NCBI RefSeq assembly: GCF_001276715.1
Contig: NZ_LIUQ01000020.1
Span: forward strand, 18,151-82,150
Source: Planktothricoides sp. SR001
Lineage (GTDB): Bacteria > Cyanobacteriota > Cyanobacteriia > Cyanobacteriales > Laspinemataceae
Length of the DNA stretch: 64,000 nucleotides
Direction: 5' to 3'
Shown here one piece after another: positions 26,724-36,894 of the stretch; within the stretch, counting starts at the first letter, position 1, and every line of letters begins with the position of its first letter. The position numbers and the translations under genes are program-made. A model generated the notes under the pieces. It saw only the letters and a list, made by a program, of their open reading frames with translations, was not told where the DNA came from and did no database searches.

Positions 26724-29700
26724 ATGCGACCTATTGAATTATCTTTATCGGGTTTTACCAGTTTTCGGGATGAACAACATTTAGATTTTTCCCAGCTAGA
26801 TTTGTTTGCGATTACCGGCCCAACAGGGGCGGGGAAATCTTCGTTACTGGATGCGATTACTTATGCACTTTATGGGAAAACGGCTCGCACTGGCAGTCAA
26901 ATTCAAGAAATGGTGAGTCAAGGTTCATCTTTGTTGAAAGTGCAATTTAGGTTTGAGATGTCCCAAGGTGAATATCGGGTGACTAGACTGTGGCGCGATC
27001 GCGGTAAAACTACGGTGACTTCGGTACTCCTAGAAAAGTACCAAGGTAAAAAATGGGAAACCTTGGAAACGAAAGAACGTTTGACGAATCAAGCGATCGA
27101 GGAAATCTTAGGGATGGATTTTGATACATTTACGCGAGTGATTCTTTTGCCCCAAGGTCAATTTGATGAATTCCTGAAAGGGAATACGACCAAACGCCGA
27201 GAAATTCTCCGGCAATTGGCAGGATTTGAGATTTTTGAACTGATGCGGAAAGAAGCGAATAATTTGGCCGGGTTGTTAAAGAAAGAACTAGAAGCGGTTG
27301 AACGGCAAATTAATGAATTAGACGCTCCTCCAGACTGGGAACTTGAACAAAAAGTGAGTCAATTACTTACCCTAGAAAATGATTTACCCAGGCTGAATGA
27401 GGCGGTTTGGCAAGCACAAAAGAAATTAGATGAACAACAGCAGCTATTTGAACGGTTGGAACGGTTGCTGAAACTGCATCAAGATTTGGCAGACTTGAAT
27501 GTAAATACGGGTGAAATCGAGCGGTTAGAACAACGTTTAGTGCGATCGCAAACTGCGGCATCCTTACAAGGGGATTGGACGTTGGTGCAAAGGGTTCGAC
27601 AGCAAGCAAGACAAGCGGAAGCCCAGGCGATCGCTGCTGGGAAAAAATTACAAAAAATTCAAGCTCAGTTCAAAAAGGAAAAAGAAAGACTGGATCGGGT
27701 GAAAGCCGAAGAAGCGGAAATGCTGCCTCAATTTAAAACCAGAAGCGAAGCGTTAGCTACAGTTCAAGTTTACGAACAACAACAAAAACAAATTGCTCAA
27801 GAACTGGTCAGAGTTCAGAAAATTCTCTTGACGAAAACCACGGAACTCTCCGTTGCCCAAAAAGAATGGCAAGAGATCCAAGCACAAAACATCGCGGCCT
27901 CGCAACAGGTGAAAAAAATTACTGCTGAGTTAGAGCAATATCCTCCAATGAGCGATCGCTTAGAAACCTTGAGACAAATTGCGCCGTTACTGATGGAATG
28001 GCAGTTAATTCAGCAGCAGGTAAAAAAACAAGAAAAACAGCAAATAGCTCTCCAGGAACAATTAGAAATTTCCCGCTTTACGGTCAAGGAAGCCCAGTTT
28101 AATTATCAATTTGCCCAGAAGGAAATGGAAGCGGCTCGTGGGGCGTTAATGGAAGCGGAAGCCATTAATGCGGAAGCCACTCGCATGAACCAAGCGGCAG
28201 TATTGCGTGAATCCCTGGTATCTGGGACAATTTGCCCGGTTTGTGGGGAAGTTTATCATGGCGATCACCCGTTGCCGGATTTGGAAATTGTGGAGTGGGT
28301 TGATGTGTCACCTTTGCGCGATCGCCTCCAGACCCATGAACGACAATTTCACCAAGCGGAACGTCAACTAACTCAAGCAGAAACTACCCTGGAACAACAA
28401 ACTCAGCAAATGATTGCTTGTGAGCAAGAATTGTCCGTGGTGCAAAATCGATTAGCCACGAAATATGCGGGGATTAGCACATATTTAATCCCTGAAAATC
28501 CTGAAGAGATGTCCCGCAACTTTGAGCAAACGGTGCAGCAGTTACAACAAGAATATCAAGAATTACAAGTGACGGATCAACGGTCAAAACAAGTGCAGCA
28601 AAAGCATCAAGCGGCTGTGGCTAATTTAAACCAGATTCGTCAAGCTTTAGAATTTAAGGCAAAAACCCTTAAACAAGCACAACAAGAAGAACAAAGGTCT
28701 CGTAGCGAAGTCGATCGCCAGCTAAAAGCGCGTCAACATTTAAGGGCGACCCTGGAAGAAATTACCGGGGGACTTTCTTATGAACAACTGCGGCAAAATT
28801 TAAATCGGGAACAGCAGCAGTTACAAATGCAGGTTGAGCAAGCGGAACAGACTTATCAAAAAATTCAGGGGGCGGCGATCGCTGCGGAAACCGAAGATCG
28901 CCAAGCTAAGGAGATCGAGCAAAGGGCGATCGTTCAAGAACAACAATTAAATACTGACTGGTTAGAGAAGCTCAAAAAAGCCAATTTTAGCGAAGCTGAG
29001 TTTCTGGCCGCGCAAACTTCTGTCACCGAACAAGCGGCATGGCAAAAGCAAATTAGAGAGTATCGGGAGACCAGAGTCAAGTTAGAAACTCGGTTCAAAG
29101 ATTTAAGGGCAGAAGTTGGCGATCGCACCACTGATGAGGAGGTTTTAAAGAATTGCCAGGTATCCCTAACCCATGCCCAAGAACAACTGAACCAAGCCAA
29201 TGATCGCCGCACGGAATTAACGGCGTGGATTCAAGTGACCCAAGGCAAAATTGAGCAATTAAATGTTTTAGAAAGCCAGCAAAAATTGCTGAACGAACAA
29301 GGGGAAACTTATCATACTTTAGCCCAAAATCTGAAAAGTAATGAGTTTCAAGCTTATATTTTAGAACATTTAGAAGCGGAACTATTAGCCCGGGCAACGG
29401 TGCTTTTACAAGAATTGTCTGATGCTCGATATAAGTTAACTATTGACAATGGCGAATATTGGGTGGAAGATAATTGGAATGGTGGGGAAATGCGGAAAGT
29501 TAGAACTCTTTCTGGGGGAGAGACTTTTGCGGCTTCTTTGTCGATGGCTTTGGCTTTGTCAGAACGTCTTTCCCAGGGGGCAGATTTAGGCAGTTTATTC
29601 TTAGATGAAGGTTTCGGAACTTTAGACGGAGAAACCCTAGAAGCTGTGACTCAAATTCTGGAAACTTTGCGCCAGCGATCGCGGATGATTGGGGTGATTA

Positions 29701-29792
29701 CTCATGTGCGGGATTTAGCGGAAAGATTACCGACTCAAGTGCGAGTTTCTAAATCTCCAAACGGTTCTCGGATTCAGGTAGAAATGTCATAA
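26724..29792 (+). CDS. sbcC: Exonuclease SbcCD, ATPase subunit C
   Basis: The Rad50-type SMC-like ATPase of SbcCD, 1022 residues. The N-terminal P-loop is GPTGAGKSS (about 33-41). Two long coiled-coil arms flank the zinc hook CPVCG near 502. The C-terminal half holds the signature LSGGET near 929 and Walker B LFLDEGFGTLDG near 958, followed by a His switch (VITHVRDL). The protein drives ATP-controlled access of SbcD to DNA ends. The start is ATG at 26724; the 5' spacer has ATCACTAGCTA repeats of no clear meaning. Confidence 0.96.
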   Translation: MRPIELSLSGFTSFRDEQHLDFSQLDLFAITGPTGAGKSSLLDAITYALYGKTARTGSQIQEMVSQGSSLLKVQFRFEMSQGEYRVTRLWRDRGKTTVTSVLLEKYQGKKWETLETKERLTNQAIEEILGMDFDTFTRVILLPQGQFDEFLKGNTTKRREILRQLAGFEIFELMRKEANNLAGLLKKELEAVERQINELDAPPDWELEQKVSQLLTLENDLPRLNEAVWQAQKKLDEQQQLFERLERLLKLHQDLADLNVNTGEIERLEQRLVRSQTAASLQGDWTLVQRVRQQARQAEAQAIAAGKKLQKIQAQFKKEKERLDRVKAEEAEMLPQFKTRSEALATVQVYEQQQKQIAQELVRVQKILLTKTTELSVAQKEWQEIQAQNIAASQQVKKITAELEQYPPMSDRLETLRQIAPLLMEWQLIQQQVKKQEKQQIALQEQLEISRFTVKEAQFNYQFAQKEMEAARGALMEAEAINAEATRMNQAAVLRESLVSGTICPVCGEVYHGDHPLPDLEIVEWVDVSPLRDRLQTHERQFHQAERQLTQAETTLEQQTQQMIACEQELSVVQNRLATKYAGISTYLIPENPEEMSRNFEQTVQQLQQEYQELQVTDQRSKQVQQKHQAAVANLNQIRQALEFKAKTLKQAQQEEQRSRSEVDRQLKARQHLRATLEEITGGLSYEQLRQNLNREQQQLQMQVEQAEQTYQKIQGAAIAAETEDRQAKEIEQRAIVQEQQLNTDWLEKLKKANFSEAEFLAAQTSVTEQAAWQKQIREYRETRVKLETRFKDLRAEVGDRTTDEEVLKNCQVSLTHAQEQLNQANDRRTELTAWIQVTQGKIEQLNVLESQQKLLNEQGETYHTLAQNLKSNEFQAYILEHLEAELLARATVLLQELSDARYKLTIDNGEYWVEDNWNGGEMRKVRTLSGGETFAASLSMALALSERLSQGADLGSLFLDEGFGTLDGETLEAVTQILETLRQRSRMIGVITHVRDLAERLPTQVRVSKSPNGSRIQVEMS

Positions 29793-29950
29793 TATATGAT
29801 ATAATATTCTGAGGAATTATTCAATTAAATTACCTGAAATTATCCGAATATCGTTACAGCAATTTTCTCAAATAAAACCGATGTAATGTGGGGCGTTACT
29901 GGGGGATATTCCCGACGATAAAACTGATGATTATCGATGCGATCGCTCCT

Positions 29951-29988
29951 GAAATGCAGAGGTAATCGATCAATTGCCTCTGCATTTC
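29951..29988. terminator. Hairpin downstream of sbcC
   Basis: GAAATGCAGAGG and CCTCTGCATTTC form a perfect 12-bp stem around a 14-base loop, about 160 bases after the sbcC stop. The poly-T tail is poor, so it is a terminator or an RNA-protecting hairpin. The rest of the spacer 29793-30100 shows nothing recognisable. Confidence 0.5.
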
Positions 29989-30100
29989 TCCAACTTTTCA
30001 CCCAAACAGGGCAGATGCGATCGAGGCTGGATCGAGGCTGGGTTGAAAATTGCTATCATGGATCGGATTTCATTGTTCAAACTACTACAACATTAGAGTT

Positions 30101-31330
30101 ATGATTACACTTCCAGGATATCAAATTTCCAGGATATCAAATTATTGAGCAAATCTAAGCAGCTAAAAAACAAGTATCAGAAATTGTTGATATTGTGAAT
30201 CAATTTAATTATGGAGCAGTCAAAGCAATCTGTCTATAAGTAAGTCTATAAGTAGTACCGGCAATTCTAGTGTGGTGTTGGATTTGTTATCGGCAATCAA
30301 AGCCTCTCAAGCATTATCTGGGGAAATTTATCTGAATCAGTTGTTAGCCAAGTTAATGCAAATTTGTCAGGAAAATGCCGGTGCCCAGAAATGCGCGATT
30401 ATTTTGCCTCAAGAAAATGATTGGGCGATCGCCACTTTAAGCGTTTTGGATTCGCCCACGGAGCAGACAAATCTACCGCAATTAAACTGGATTACTTTAG
30501 GGGAAACTCAGGAAATCCCCGCGACGGTAATTCGCTATGTGCAAAGAACCGAAGAAACCTTGATTTTAGAGAATGCCAGCCTCGATCCGACTTTTGCGGC
30601 TGACCCATATATTATGGAGCAAAAACCTAAAAGTATTTTATGCATGCCATTCCGAAATCTAAGTGAAATCGTCGGGTTACTTTATTAGCCGCGATCGCCT
30701 GGAAATTCTCCAGTTATTTACAGCCCAAGCAGCGATTTCTTTGGAAAATGTCAAGCTTTATAATTCCTTAGAGCAACAAGTCCAAGAACGCACCCAAGAA
30801 ATGAAAAAAATCTCCGGCTAAAACAGCAAAAATGTCTAGGGTCAGATTGTGGCCGGGATTGCCCATGAAATTAATAACCCGGTCATTTTTATTTACGGCA
30901 ATATAGATCGCACCGGGGAATATGTGGAAGATTTAATTAATCTGCTGAAATTGTATCAAGGTAAATATCCCCAACCTGCTCCAAAAATTTAATATAACAT
31001 AGAGGCGATAAATATAAATTTTTTCCAAAAATATTTAAAAAAAGTCCTCAATTACATGAAAATTGTGGCGCAACGGCCTGTCCAATTTCTGAGAAATTTC
31101 TCTTGGATGAAGCGGAAATGAAGCCCGTGGCTATGGGCTGAAAAAATACCTTAATTATGTTAAAATATCCTTGGAAAGTAAATCAAAAATTAGCCGAAAA
31201 TTCAGCTAGGTAAAAAATCTGCTAAACTGCCAAAATTCACCTGTTATGCTTCGGCGATTAATCAGTTATTTATGAATATTTTAATTAATGGCTGTCATGT
31301 ACTATCTCAGCCCTATATTTACCGAGACAA
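30101..31330 (+). pseudogene. Decayed multidomain kinase/GAF/histidine-kinase gene, fragment A
   Basis: The ATG at 30101 opens MITLPGYQ, the usual start of cyanobacterial Ser/Thr kinase-AAA-GAF-histidine kinase giants. A 16-bp tandem duplication (TTCCAGGATATCAAAT at 30111 and 30127) then shifts the frame. Almost the whole kinase and AAA region is missing. What remains is a scrap reading EIVDIVNQFNYG, a GAF region still open at 30272-30688 (SAIKASQALSGEIYLNQLLAKLM...CAIILPQ), ISLENVKLYNSLEQQVQERT, a histidine box scrap IAGIAHEINNPV-like at about 30850 and an HATPase N-box scrap near 31250-31300. Each lies in a different frame with stops between. Confidence 0.85.
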
Positions 31331-31375
31331 ACTGCGGGAAAATCTGGCATTCCCCAGGCAATGATTCTGGCAGCA

Positions 31376-33190
31376 GATAGTTAGGAAACCGATTACTGAC
31401 TTTAGCCTTATATGAATCGGCGGCTGAAGCTACTTGTTTAGTTGGCGATTTATTGGGAATGGCTAACTATGTTGATGCCGTGATGCCTCACGCTAAAAAT
31501 TTACTAGATCAAGTAAAATTATATGAAGCCAAATATTTAGAATATATTTTCCAAAGCCATCCCTTAAACGCGGTCAATTTGGGATTGTCTTTTTTTATAA
31601 AAACTAGGAATTACTTTTCCTGAACAGCCGACTCAACCGGATAATCAAGAGTTGTTACAAAGGACGACTTTAAGTTTAAGCAATTACGGGATTGAAAATT
31701 TAGTCAATTTGCCAGAAATGACCGATTTGTCGTCAAAAGCGGCAAGGCGGATTTTGCTAAATATTGCGTCACTCGCCTATGAAACAAATTGCGATAAAAT
31801 TTTATTTTAGCCAGACCCATTGGTTTATTTTTGACCTATGGCAATAGTCCTTTAGCCCCATTAGCTTATGCAAATTATGGTTTGATTCTTGGTGGACTAC
31901 TGGAAAAGATGCCGGTTATCAGTTAGGGCAGGTGGCTTTACAGTTATTGCATCAAGGAGATAGCCAAGAAATTCAAGCCAAGGTATTGGTGAATGTGGCT
32001 TGTTTGATTGAACATTGGCAAAAGCCGATTCGCGAAAGCTACTGTTTCTTCGGGGATATCAAAGTGGCTTATAAATGGGAGATTTAGAATTTGCAGGTTT
32101 AGCGGTTCAAGTTTATTCTTACTATGCTTATTTTAGTGGGATGCCGCTGGATATTTTACAGGAAGAACTTATTATGCAGCGGCTATTGAGCAAATTAATC
32201 AAAAACAAACGTTAAGTTATCAACGGTTGCTGCTACAAGTGGTCAGCAATTTGATGGTGCGATCGCCCTATCCCTGTAACCTAATTGGCAGCCATTACAA
32301 CGAATCAGAGACGGTGCCACTGCATGACGAATCTCACAGATTTTTGGTAATTTTTTATACCAATTTCCAAACTTATTGCTACGATTTTGAGGTTAATTTA
32401 ATGTTGCATCTTTAATTATAAATGGTATTATTATGAGATGAATAAAGTCATCCTGAATTATCTATTTCAAGATTTTTCCCAGGCTTTAACCCATTTAGGC
32501 AATACTCAACAATATTTAGCCACCGCTACTGGGTTAGTGATTGTGCCACTGTTTTATTTCTACGATTCTCTGGTCAACTTGGCTGTTTATCCCCAAAAAA
32601 CAGCGGCAGAACAGGAACAAATTTTGACAAAAGTGACGAATAATCAAACAAAAATGCAACTGTTTGCCCAGAATGCGCCGATGAATTATCGCCATAAGTT
32701 TGATTTAGTGGCAGCGGAACGCGATCGCGTATTGGGGAATAAAGCAGAAGCCATTGAAATCTACGATCGCGCGATCGCCGGGGCGCAAAAAAATCAGTAT
32801 CTCCAAGAAGAAGCATTAGCCAATGAACTGGCCGCCAAATTTTATTTAGACTGGGGAAAAGAAAAAGTGGCGACTGGCTATCTCCAAGAAGCTTACTATG
32901 CTTATGCTCGTTGGGGAACACAGGCGAAAATCGCCGATTTAGAAACTCGTTATCCCCAAATGCTGGCGCCGATTCTCAACCGAGAAAAAACCCGATTAAT
33001 TTATCCGCAACTATTGCTCACTTGCCTGCTATTACTCACACTTCTCATTCCAGTAGTTTCTCAGGAATTTTAGATTTGGCATCGGCGATCAAAGCTTCCC
33101 AAGCCCTTTCCAGTCAAATGGAATTATCTGAGTTACTTTCCAGTTTAATGCAAGACGATTTTAACGTGATTTTTTTCCAGGGTATTTTTC
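31376..33190 (+). pseudogene. Decayed multidomain kinase gene, fragment B (AAA/TPR part and GAF start)
   Basis: Frame-broken pieces of the helical AAA/TPR part of the same family follow fragment A: ALYESAAEATCLVGDLLGMA, LINLPEMTD-like and AYANYGLI-like segments. The 32438-33073 stretch is still open (VIVPLFYFYDSLVNLAVYP, EALANELAAKFYLDWGKEK, YAYARWG). A frame change then leads to DLASAIKASQALSSQMELSELL at about 33072-33140, the start of a GAF linker already seen in fragment A. The order (GAF-kinase first, AAA/TPR second, GAF start again) shows remnants of two tandem paralogues or one rearranged gene, not a single gene with point mutations. Confidence 0.8.
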
Positions 33191-33217
33191 CAGAGCAATT
33201 TTTTTGATTTCGCCAAA

Positions 33218-33283
33218 AGAAACCGGGTTTCTGTTTTGCTGACCACCGATAACTGGGATACCCGCAGCAGAAACCCGGTTTCT
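33218..33283. repeat. Inverted repeat AGAAACCGGGTTTCTG
   Basis: AGAAACCGGGTTTCTG (33218-33233) and CAGAAACCCGGTTTCT (33268-33283) can pair as a long stem. The same AAACCCGGTTT word is repeated near 36790-36880. It marks the end of the pseudogene region. Confidence 0.7.
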
Positions 33284-33301
33284 GAAAATAGAGAATGGCG
33301 A

Positions 33302-33439
33302 TTAGCGCGATCGCTTTTCTTGGTCTTGACGACGGCGATCGCGCCACTCCGCTAGGGTTAAATAGATTACGCCACCGCTAATTGTAATTAGCAACAGAAA
33401 AGCGACCGAAGCCAGTATAGTCAAGGTCGAAGTTTCCAC
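33302..33439 (-). CDS. Tiny single-span membrane protein (45 residues)
   Basis: A short frame of 45 residues starts at a GTG (33437-33439) preceded by a strong GGAGGAG Shine-Dalgarno sequence. It encodes one membrane helix (TILASVAFLLLITISGG) followed by YLTLAEWRDRRRQDQEKRSR. The hydrophobic helix with a basic amphipathic tail is typical of small cyanobacterial membrane subunits, but I do not recognise a named one. Good ribosome site and composition make it likely real. Confidence 0.65.
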   Translation of the reverse strand: METSTLTILASVAFLLLITISGGVIYLTLAEWRDRRRQDQEKRSR

Positions 33440-33479
33440 TACTCCTCCATTGGATCATAATGTTGAATCATAATTGTCG

Positions 33480-33695
33480 ATTTTCCATTGTAAATCCAGG
33501 CAACAGGCAAGAGGCAAGAGGGGCAGAGGAGATGAGGAGCCCGCCGTCGGATGAGGGGATGAGGGGCAGAGGAGATGAGGGACAAAATTCTCCCCTGTTC
33601 CCCCGCTCGATGGCGGCTCCCCTGCACCTCTTCCCCCGCTCGATGGCGGCTCCCCCGCTCCCCCGCTCGATGGCGGCTCCTCTGAAAAAAACCCT
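33480..33695. repeat. Purine/pyrimidine STRR with CGATGGCGGCTCC units
   Basis: (GGCAAGAGG)n, AGGAGATGAGG units and three CTCGATGGCGGCTCCCC copies (about 33605, 33639 and 33664) fill the gap up to the stop of the transglutaminase-like gene. Non-coding. Confidence 0.85.
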
Positions 33696-35390
33696 CTAGG
33701 GCATTGCGGGCAATTCGCCCAAAATTTTGAATTGAATATGATTCAAGGCCAATTCACCAATGGGGATTTGCCGCTTATGGACGCGCACCCCATCCAGATT
33801 GAGACTTTCAAAGCGGATGCCTTTGCCCAATTCCACATGATACCAAGCCAAACCCATAAAAAATCGCAGGGGATAAGTGCCACGTTCGATCAAATCATCG
33901 GGGTTGGATTCCATTGGCACCCAACCGACACCGGGAATATAAAATTCCAACCAGACATGATTGTAGTCAGGGTGCAGGGGAATATTTTGCCGGTCAGGAT
34001 GGGGCGGACATTTATAGCGACCCACAGTTCGACAAGCAATCCCATTGAGACGCAACAAGGCTAAAAGGACGCCAACATATTCGCCACAAGACCCAACCCC
34101 TCGTTGCAAAACTTGATCCGGGGGATCGATTTTCGGTTGAATTCCGTAAGAGAGTTTGTCATAGACATAATCCCGAATGCTGAGAATTTTCCGCAGCAAA
34201 TTAGTTTCAGTGCCGATCGCTTCTTGGGCAGCTTGGCGGACAATTTCCGTATCCATTGCCAGATGATCGTTATCCACTAAATAACGCTCTTGAAACTCTG
34301 GGGGCAGTGGGGGTAAATTTTCCACATCTAGTGGTTTTAATTGATACTTAATCCCCCGCACTTCGATCAAAGCTTTCCAGCCAAAAATTCCCGATTGATG
34401 ACCTTTTAAGTGATCGAATTTAAACAGAGCAATGCGTTGTCCTTCTTCAATTTCTTCCGTAAAAGGCATTCCGATCGCTTCCACCGACCTAAGATGCTGG
34501 CGATCGGTTTCCGCTGGCAAAGCAATGCGCCATTCTAAATTTTCTAAATGAACCTCATCAAGACAAGCCAACTCTTCCACATAAGACATTTCCACTAAAT
34601 AGCCATTAGACAAGGTAAAACCCTGGTCTGGGTTATAATAAAAATCTAGGGGATGAATTAACACGCGATCGCGGAAAGTTAACTGATAAGGATCGCTGGA
34701 ATTCGGGTCATCTCTAATATAAGGTTCCTCATTAGAATAAACCACATATAAAATATCTTTGCCGGTGGTGGGATCTCGGTGAAACGCCAAACCCGTCGGA
34801 TTTGCAAAGGGAGTTAACACGCTAAATTTAATCTCACCTGTGGCGCGATCCATGCAATAAACCGTTTGTTCGGTACTATCACAAACCCATAATTCTTCTT
34901 CCCGAACCGTTATATTTTCCACTCCAATGCCCGGAGCATAAAACTGAGTAATTTGTTGACCATTATAGCGATTAAAAACGAAAATTAAGCCGGTTCTTTG
35001 ACAGCTAACATATACCGTCGATTGCCAAACCGCCACACTATTGGCGGGATACGCTAAGGTGACAAAATGTTGAGGATTTAACCGTTTACTTCCCAGGGTA
35101 TCGGTGACATTCTCACAAAAATACACACTGTTATCACGAGTTAACCATAAGCTCTTGTCCCAAATCCCTAACCCGGTACTATCAATAAATTCCTCAGCTT
35201 GTTCAGGATTGAGAACCTTAGTATTATCATTAGTGCAGTCTATTTCAAGTAAATACCCTCGAATTGAGTCAATAGTTATTAAGCGATCGCCAATAAATGC
35301 CATGCCGTGAAGTTTATAGACCCCATGAGGTCTAACTGTTCTTAACCATTGATTTGTTTCAGCGGAAACAATGAGTTTTTCTAGAGTCAT
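33696..35390 (-). CDS. Beta-propeller/transglutaminase-like protein
   Basis: A 564-residue protein with no signal peptide. Residues about 20-250 look like repeated beta-propeller blades (HGMAFIGDRLITIDS, TGLGIWDKSLWLTRDN, WVCDSTEQTVYCMDRATGE). A linker follows, then a C-terminal transglutaminase-like papain-fold core with Cys in GVGSCGEYVGVLLALLR (about 430), His in DYNHVWLEFYIPGVGW (about 475) and an acidic partner in ESNPDD (about 492). Such domains cleave or crosslink peptides; the propeller could present a substrate. The substrate is unknown. Confidence 0.82.
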   Translation of the reverse strand: MTLEKLIVSAETNQWLRTVRPHGVYKLHGMAFIGDRLITIDSIRGYLLEIDCTNDNTKVLNPEQAEEFIDSTGLGIWDKSLWLTRDNSVYFCENVTDTLGSKRLNPQHFVTLAYPANSVAVWQSTVYVSCQRTGLIFVFNRYNGQQITQFYAPGIGVENITVREEELWVCDSTEQTVYCMDRATGEIKFSVLTPFANPTGLAFHRDPTTGKDILYVVYSNEEPYIRDDPNSSDPYQLTFRDRVLIHPLDFYYNPDQGFTLSNGYLVEMSYVEELACLDEVHLENLEWRIALPAETDRQHLRSVEAIGMPFTEEIEEGQRIALFKFDHLKGHQSGIFGWKALIEVRGIKYQLKPLDVENLPPLPPEFQERYLVDNDHLAMDTEIVRQAAQEAIGTETNLLRKILSIRDYVYDKLSYGIQPKIDPPDQVLQRGVGSCGEYVGVLLALLRLNGIACRTVGRYKCPPHPDRQNIPLHPDYNHVWLEFYIPGVGWVPMESNPDDLIERGTYPLRFFMGLAWYHVELGKGIRFESLNLDGVRVHKRQIPIGELALNHIQFKILGELPAMP

Positions 35391-35979
35391 ACGGAATGTG
35401 AGATTGCTAAAATTAAACCGGGTGCCTGAATCATACCCTTGCCTTTTCCTTTCCTGACTCTAGCCAAGATTAAATTATGCTTAAATTTTTAACCCTGGCC
35501 ACTAGGCGGAACGGAAATTAGCAGTTATCATAGAATAAAAGTTTTTCTGTTGGGTTGCTAGGCTCGCTCCTGGTTAAACTGCTCTAAACGCAAGGATCCA
35601 AACGCACAATACAGCATCAAGGAAGCAGCATAAAGGCGATCGCCTCGTTTCCCCAGAGGATAACTTTTACTCTACCAGGGTACTCTACCAACGGGTACTG
35701 AATTCTATCTGTTCAGAGAGAGCGTTTCTTTACCCACCGGAGATCAATGCAATTACCCGGCTGTGATCTAGGGAACCAATCGGTTTTAAAAGTCTCTGGT
35801 ATTTAGTAAACGTTTCACATCCCCTAAATCTGGCCCGGATTAAATGACGTGCATCTACCGAACAATCCATCTACCAAATGAGAAAATATCATAAATATCG
35901 TGCTTTTGAGACATTTGGTAAATTAATCATTTGTCCGGGTAAAATCCCCGGTAGGTAATTTCAAGCAAGCAGGTTTATT
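35391..35979. other. Spacer with possible structured leader
   Basis: No gene is visible. Just upstream of the DUF928 gene, TACCAAATG (35872-35880) and CATTTGGTA (35912-35920) form an inverted repeat, followed by CCGGGTAAAATCCCCGG, so the leader of that gene may be structured. The upstream 450 bases hold nothing recognisable. Confidence 0.35.
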
Positions 35980-36732
35980 ATGTCTGGGAAAAAGCATCCT
36001 CTAAATATATTGTCAATTTCTCTGCTTCTCTTTCTGGGACTCTTTAGTACCCCGATCGCCCGAACCCAAGCCCAAAGCCCTATCCAGTCCAGGGAAATCA
36101 GTCAAGGATTAGGCAGTGATTGGAATGCCTTTGAGACAGAGAACACGGGAAATGCACCCGGTCGAAGAGTCGGTGGGGCAACCAGAGGCAGTTGCCCAAG
36201 CGGGCGAAAACCTTTGACCGCCATCATTCCTGAATCCGAAATCGGTCGAACTGTCTCACCATATCCCAGTATTTTTTTATATGTGCCTTCAACTCCCGAA
36301 AAAACCAAAATGGAGTTTGAACTTCGGGATGAAAACGAAAATTTGCTTTACAAGCAAGAGTTCTTGGGTAACGGACAAGATGGCATTTACCGCATTGATA
36401 TTCCCACTTATGTCAATCCTTTGCAAGAAGGTAAAAGTTACCTTTGGTCATTTAGCTTAATTTGTAGTGAAACCGACTTAGCGGCAAGTTCTGTGGTGGG
36501 TGGCTGGATTAACCGGATCGAAGATAGTCAATTGGTTCAAAGACAAATTCAATCCGCCCCTCCAGGCGATCGCCCAGCAGAATACACCAAAGAACTCCTC
36601 TGGTATGATTTAATGGCCAGTTTAGCGGATCTGCGTCAGTCAGAACCTAACAATCCCACCTTTGAAAATAGATGGGAAAATTTACTAAATGAGGTCGGTC
36701 TAAATGACTTGGCAACTGAACCGTTAAATTAA
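35980..36732 (+). CDS. DUF928 exported protein
   Basis: A 250-residue protein with an N-terminal signal peptide (hydrophobic LSISLLLFLGLFS, cleavage near 30, ARTQA). The body matches DUF928: RVGGATRGSCPSGRKPLTAIIPE, TVSPYPSIFLYVP and YLWSFSLICSETD. The family is cyanobacterial, probably periplasmic, and often lies beside CHAT-domain genes. A CHAT gene occurs in this window but 25 kb away. Biochemical role unknown. Confidence 0.88.
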   Translation: MSGKKHPLNILSISLLLFLGLFSTPIARTQAQSPIQSREISQGLGSDWNAFETENTGNAPGRRVGGATRGSCPSGRKPLTAIIPESEIGRTVSPYPSIFLYVPSTPEKTKMEFELRDENENLLYKQEFLGNGQDGIYRIDIPTYVNPLQEGKSYLWSFSLICSETDLAASSVVGGWINRIEDSQLVQRQIQSAPPGDRPAEYTKELLWYDLMASLADLRQSEPNNPTFENRWENLLNEVGLNDLATEPLN

Positions 36733-36820
36733 ACAAGTAAATTGAAGCCTAAAAGCGATCGCTAGAAACAGGCGTTTTCTGTAGAAACCTGGTTTTTTGG
36801 GTCCTCTGGGGTGGGGGTAG

Positions 36821-36853
36821 AAACCCGGTTTTTTTAAAAAACCGGGTTTTTTG
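36821..36853. terminator. Bidirectional hairpin AAACCCGG(T)n(A)nCCGGGTTT
   Basis: AAACCCGGTTTTTTT meets AAAAAACCGGGTTTTTT, a near-perfect palindrome between two convergent genes. It can terminate both. Neighbouring AAACCTGGTTTTTT words (36785, 36868) are diverged copies of the same repeat. Confidence 0.75.
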
Positions 36854-36894
36854 AGTTGCTTGAATAAACCTGGTTTTTTTGGTCTTCTGCTTGC

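Noticed and set aside
30272..30688. 138-codon GAF protein as a stand-alone gene
   Set aside because: It starts and stops inside a longer homologous region whose other parts follow in other frames, so it is a relic.
32438..33073. 211-codon protein as a stand-alone gene
   Set aside because: It matches the inner helical part of a giant kinase; flanks continue the homology in other frames.
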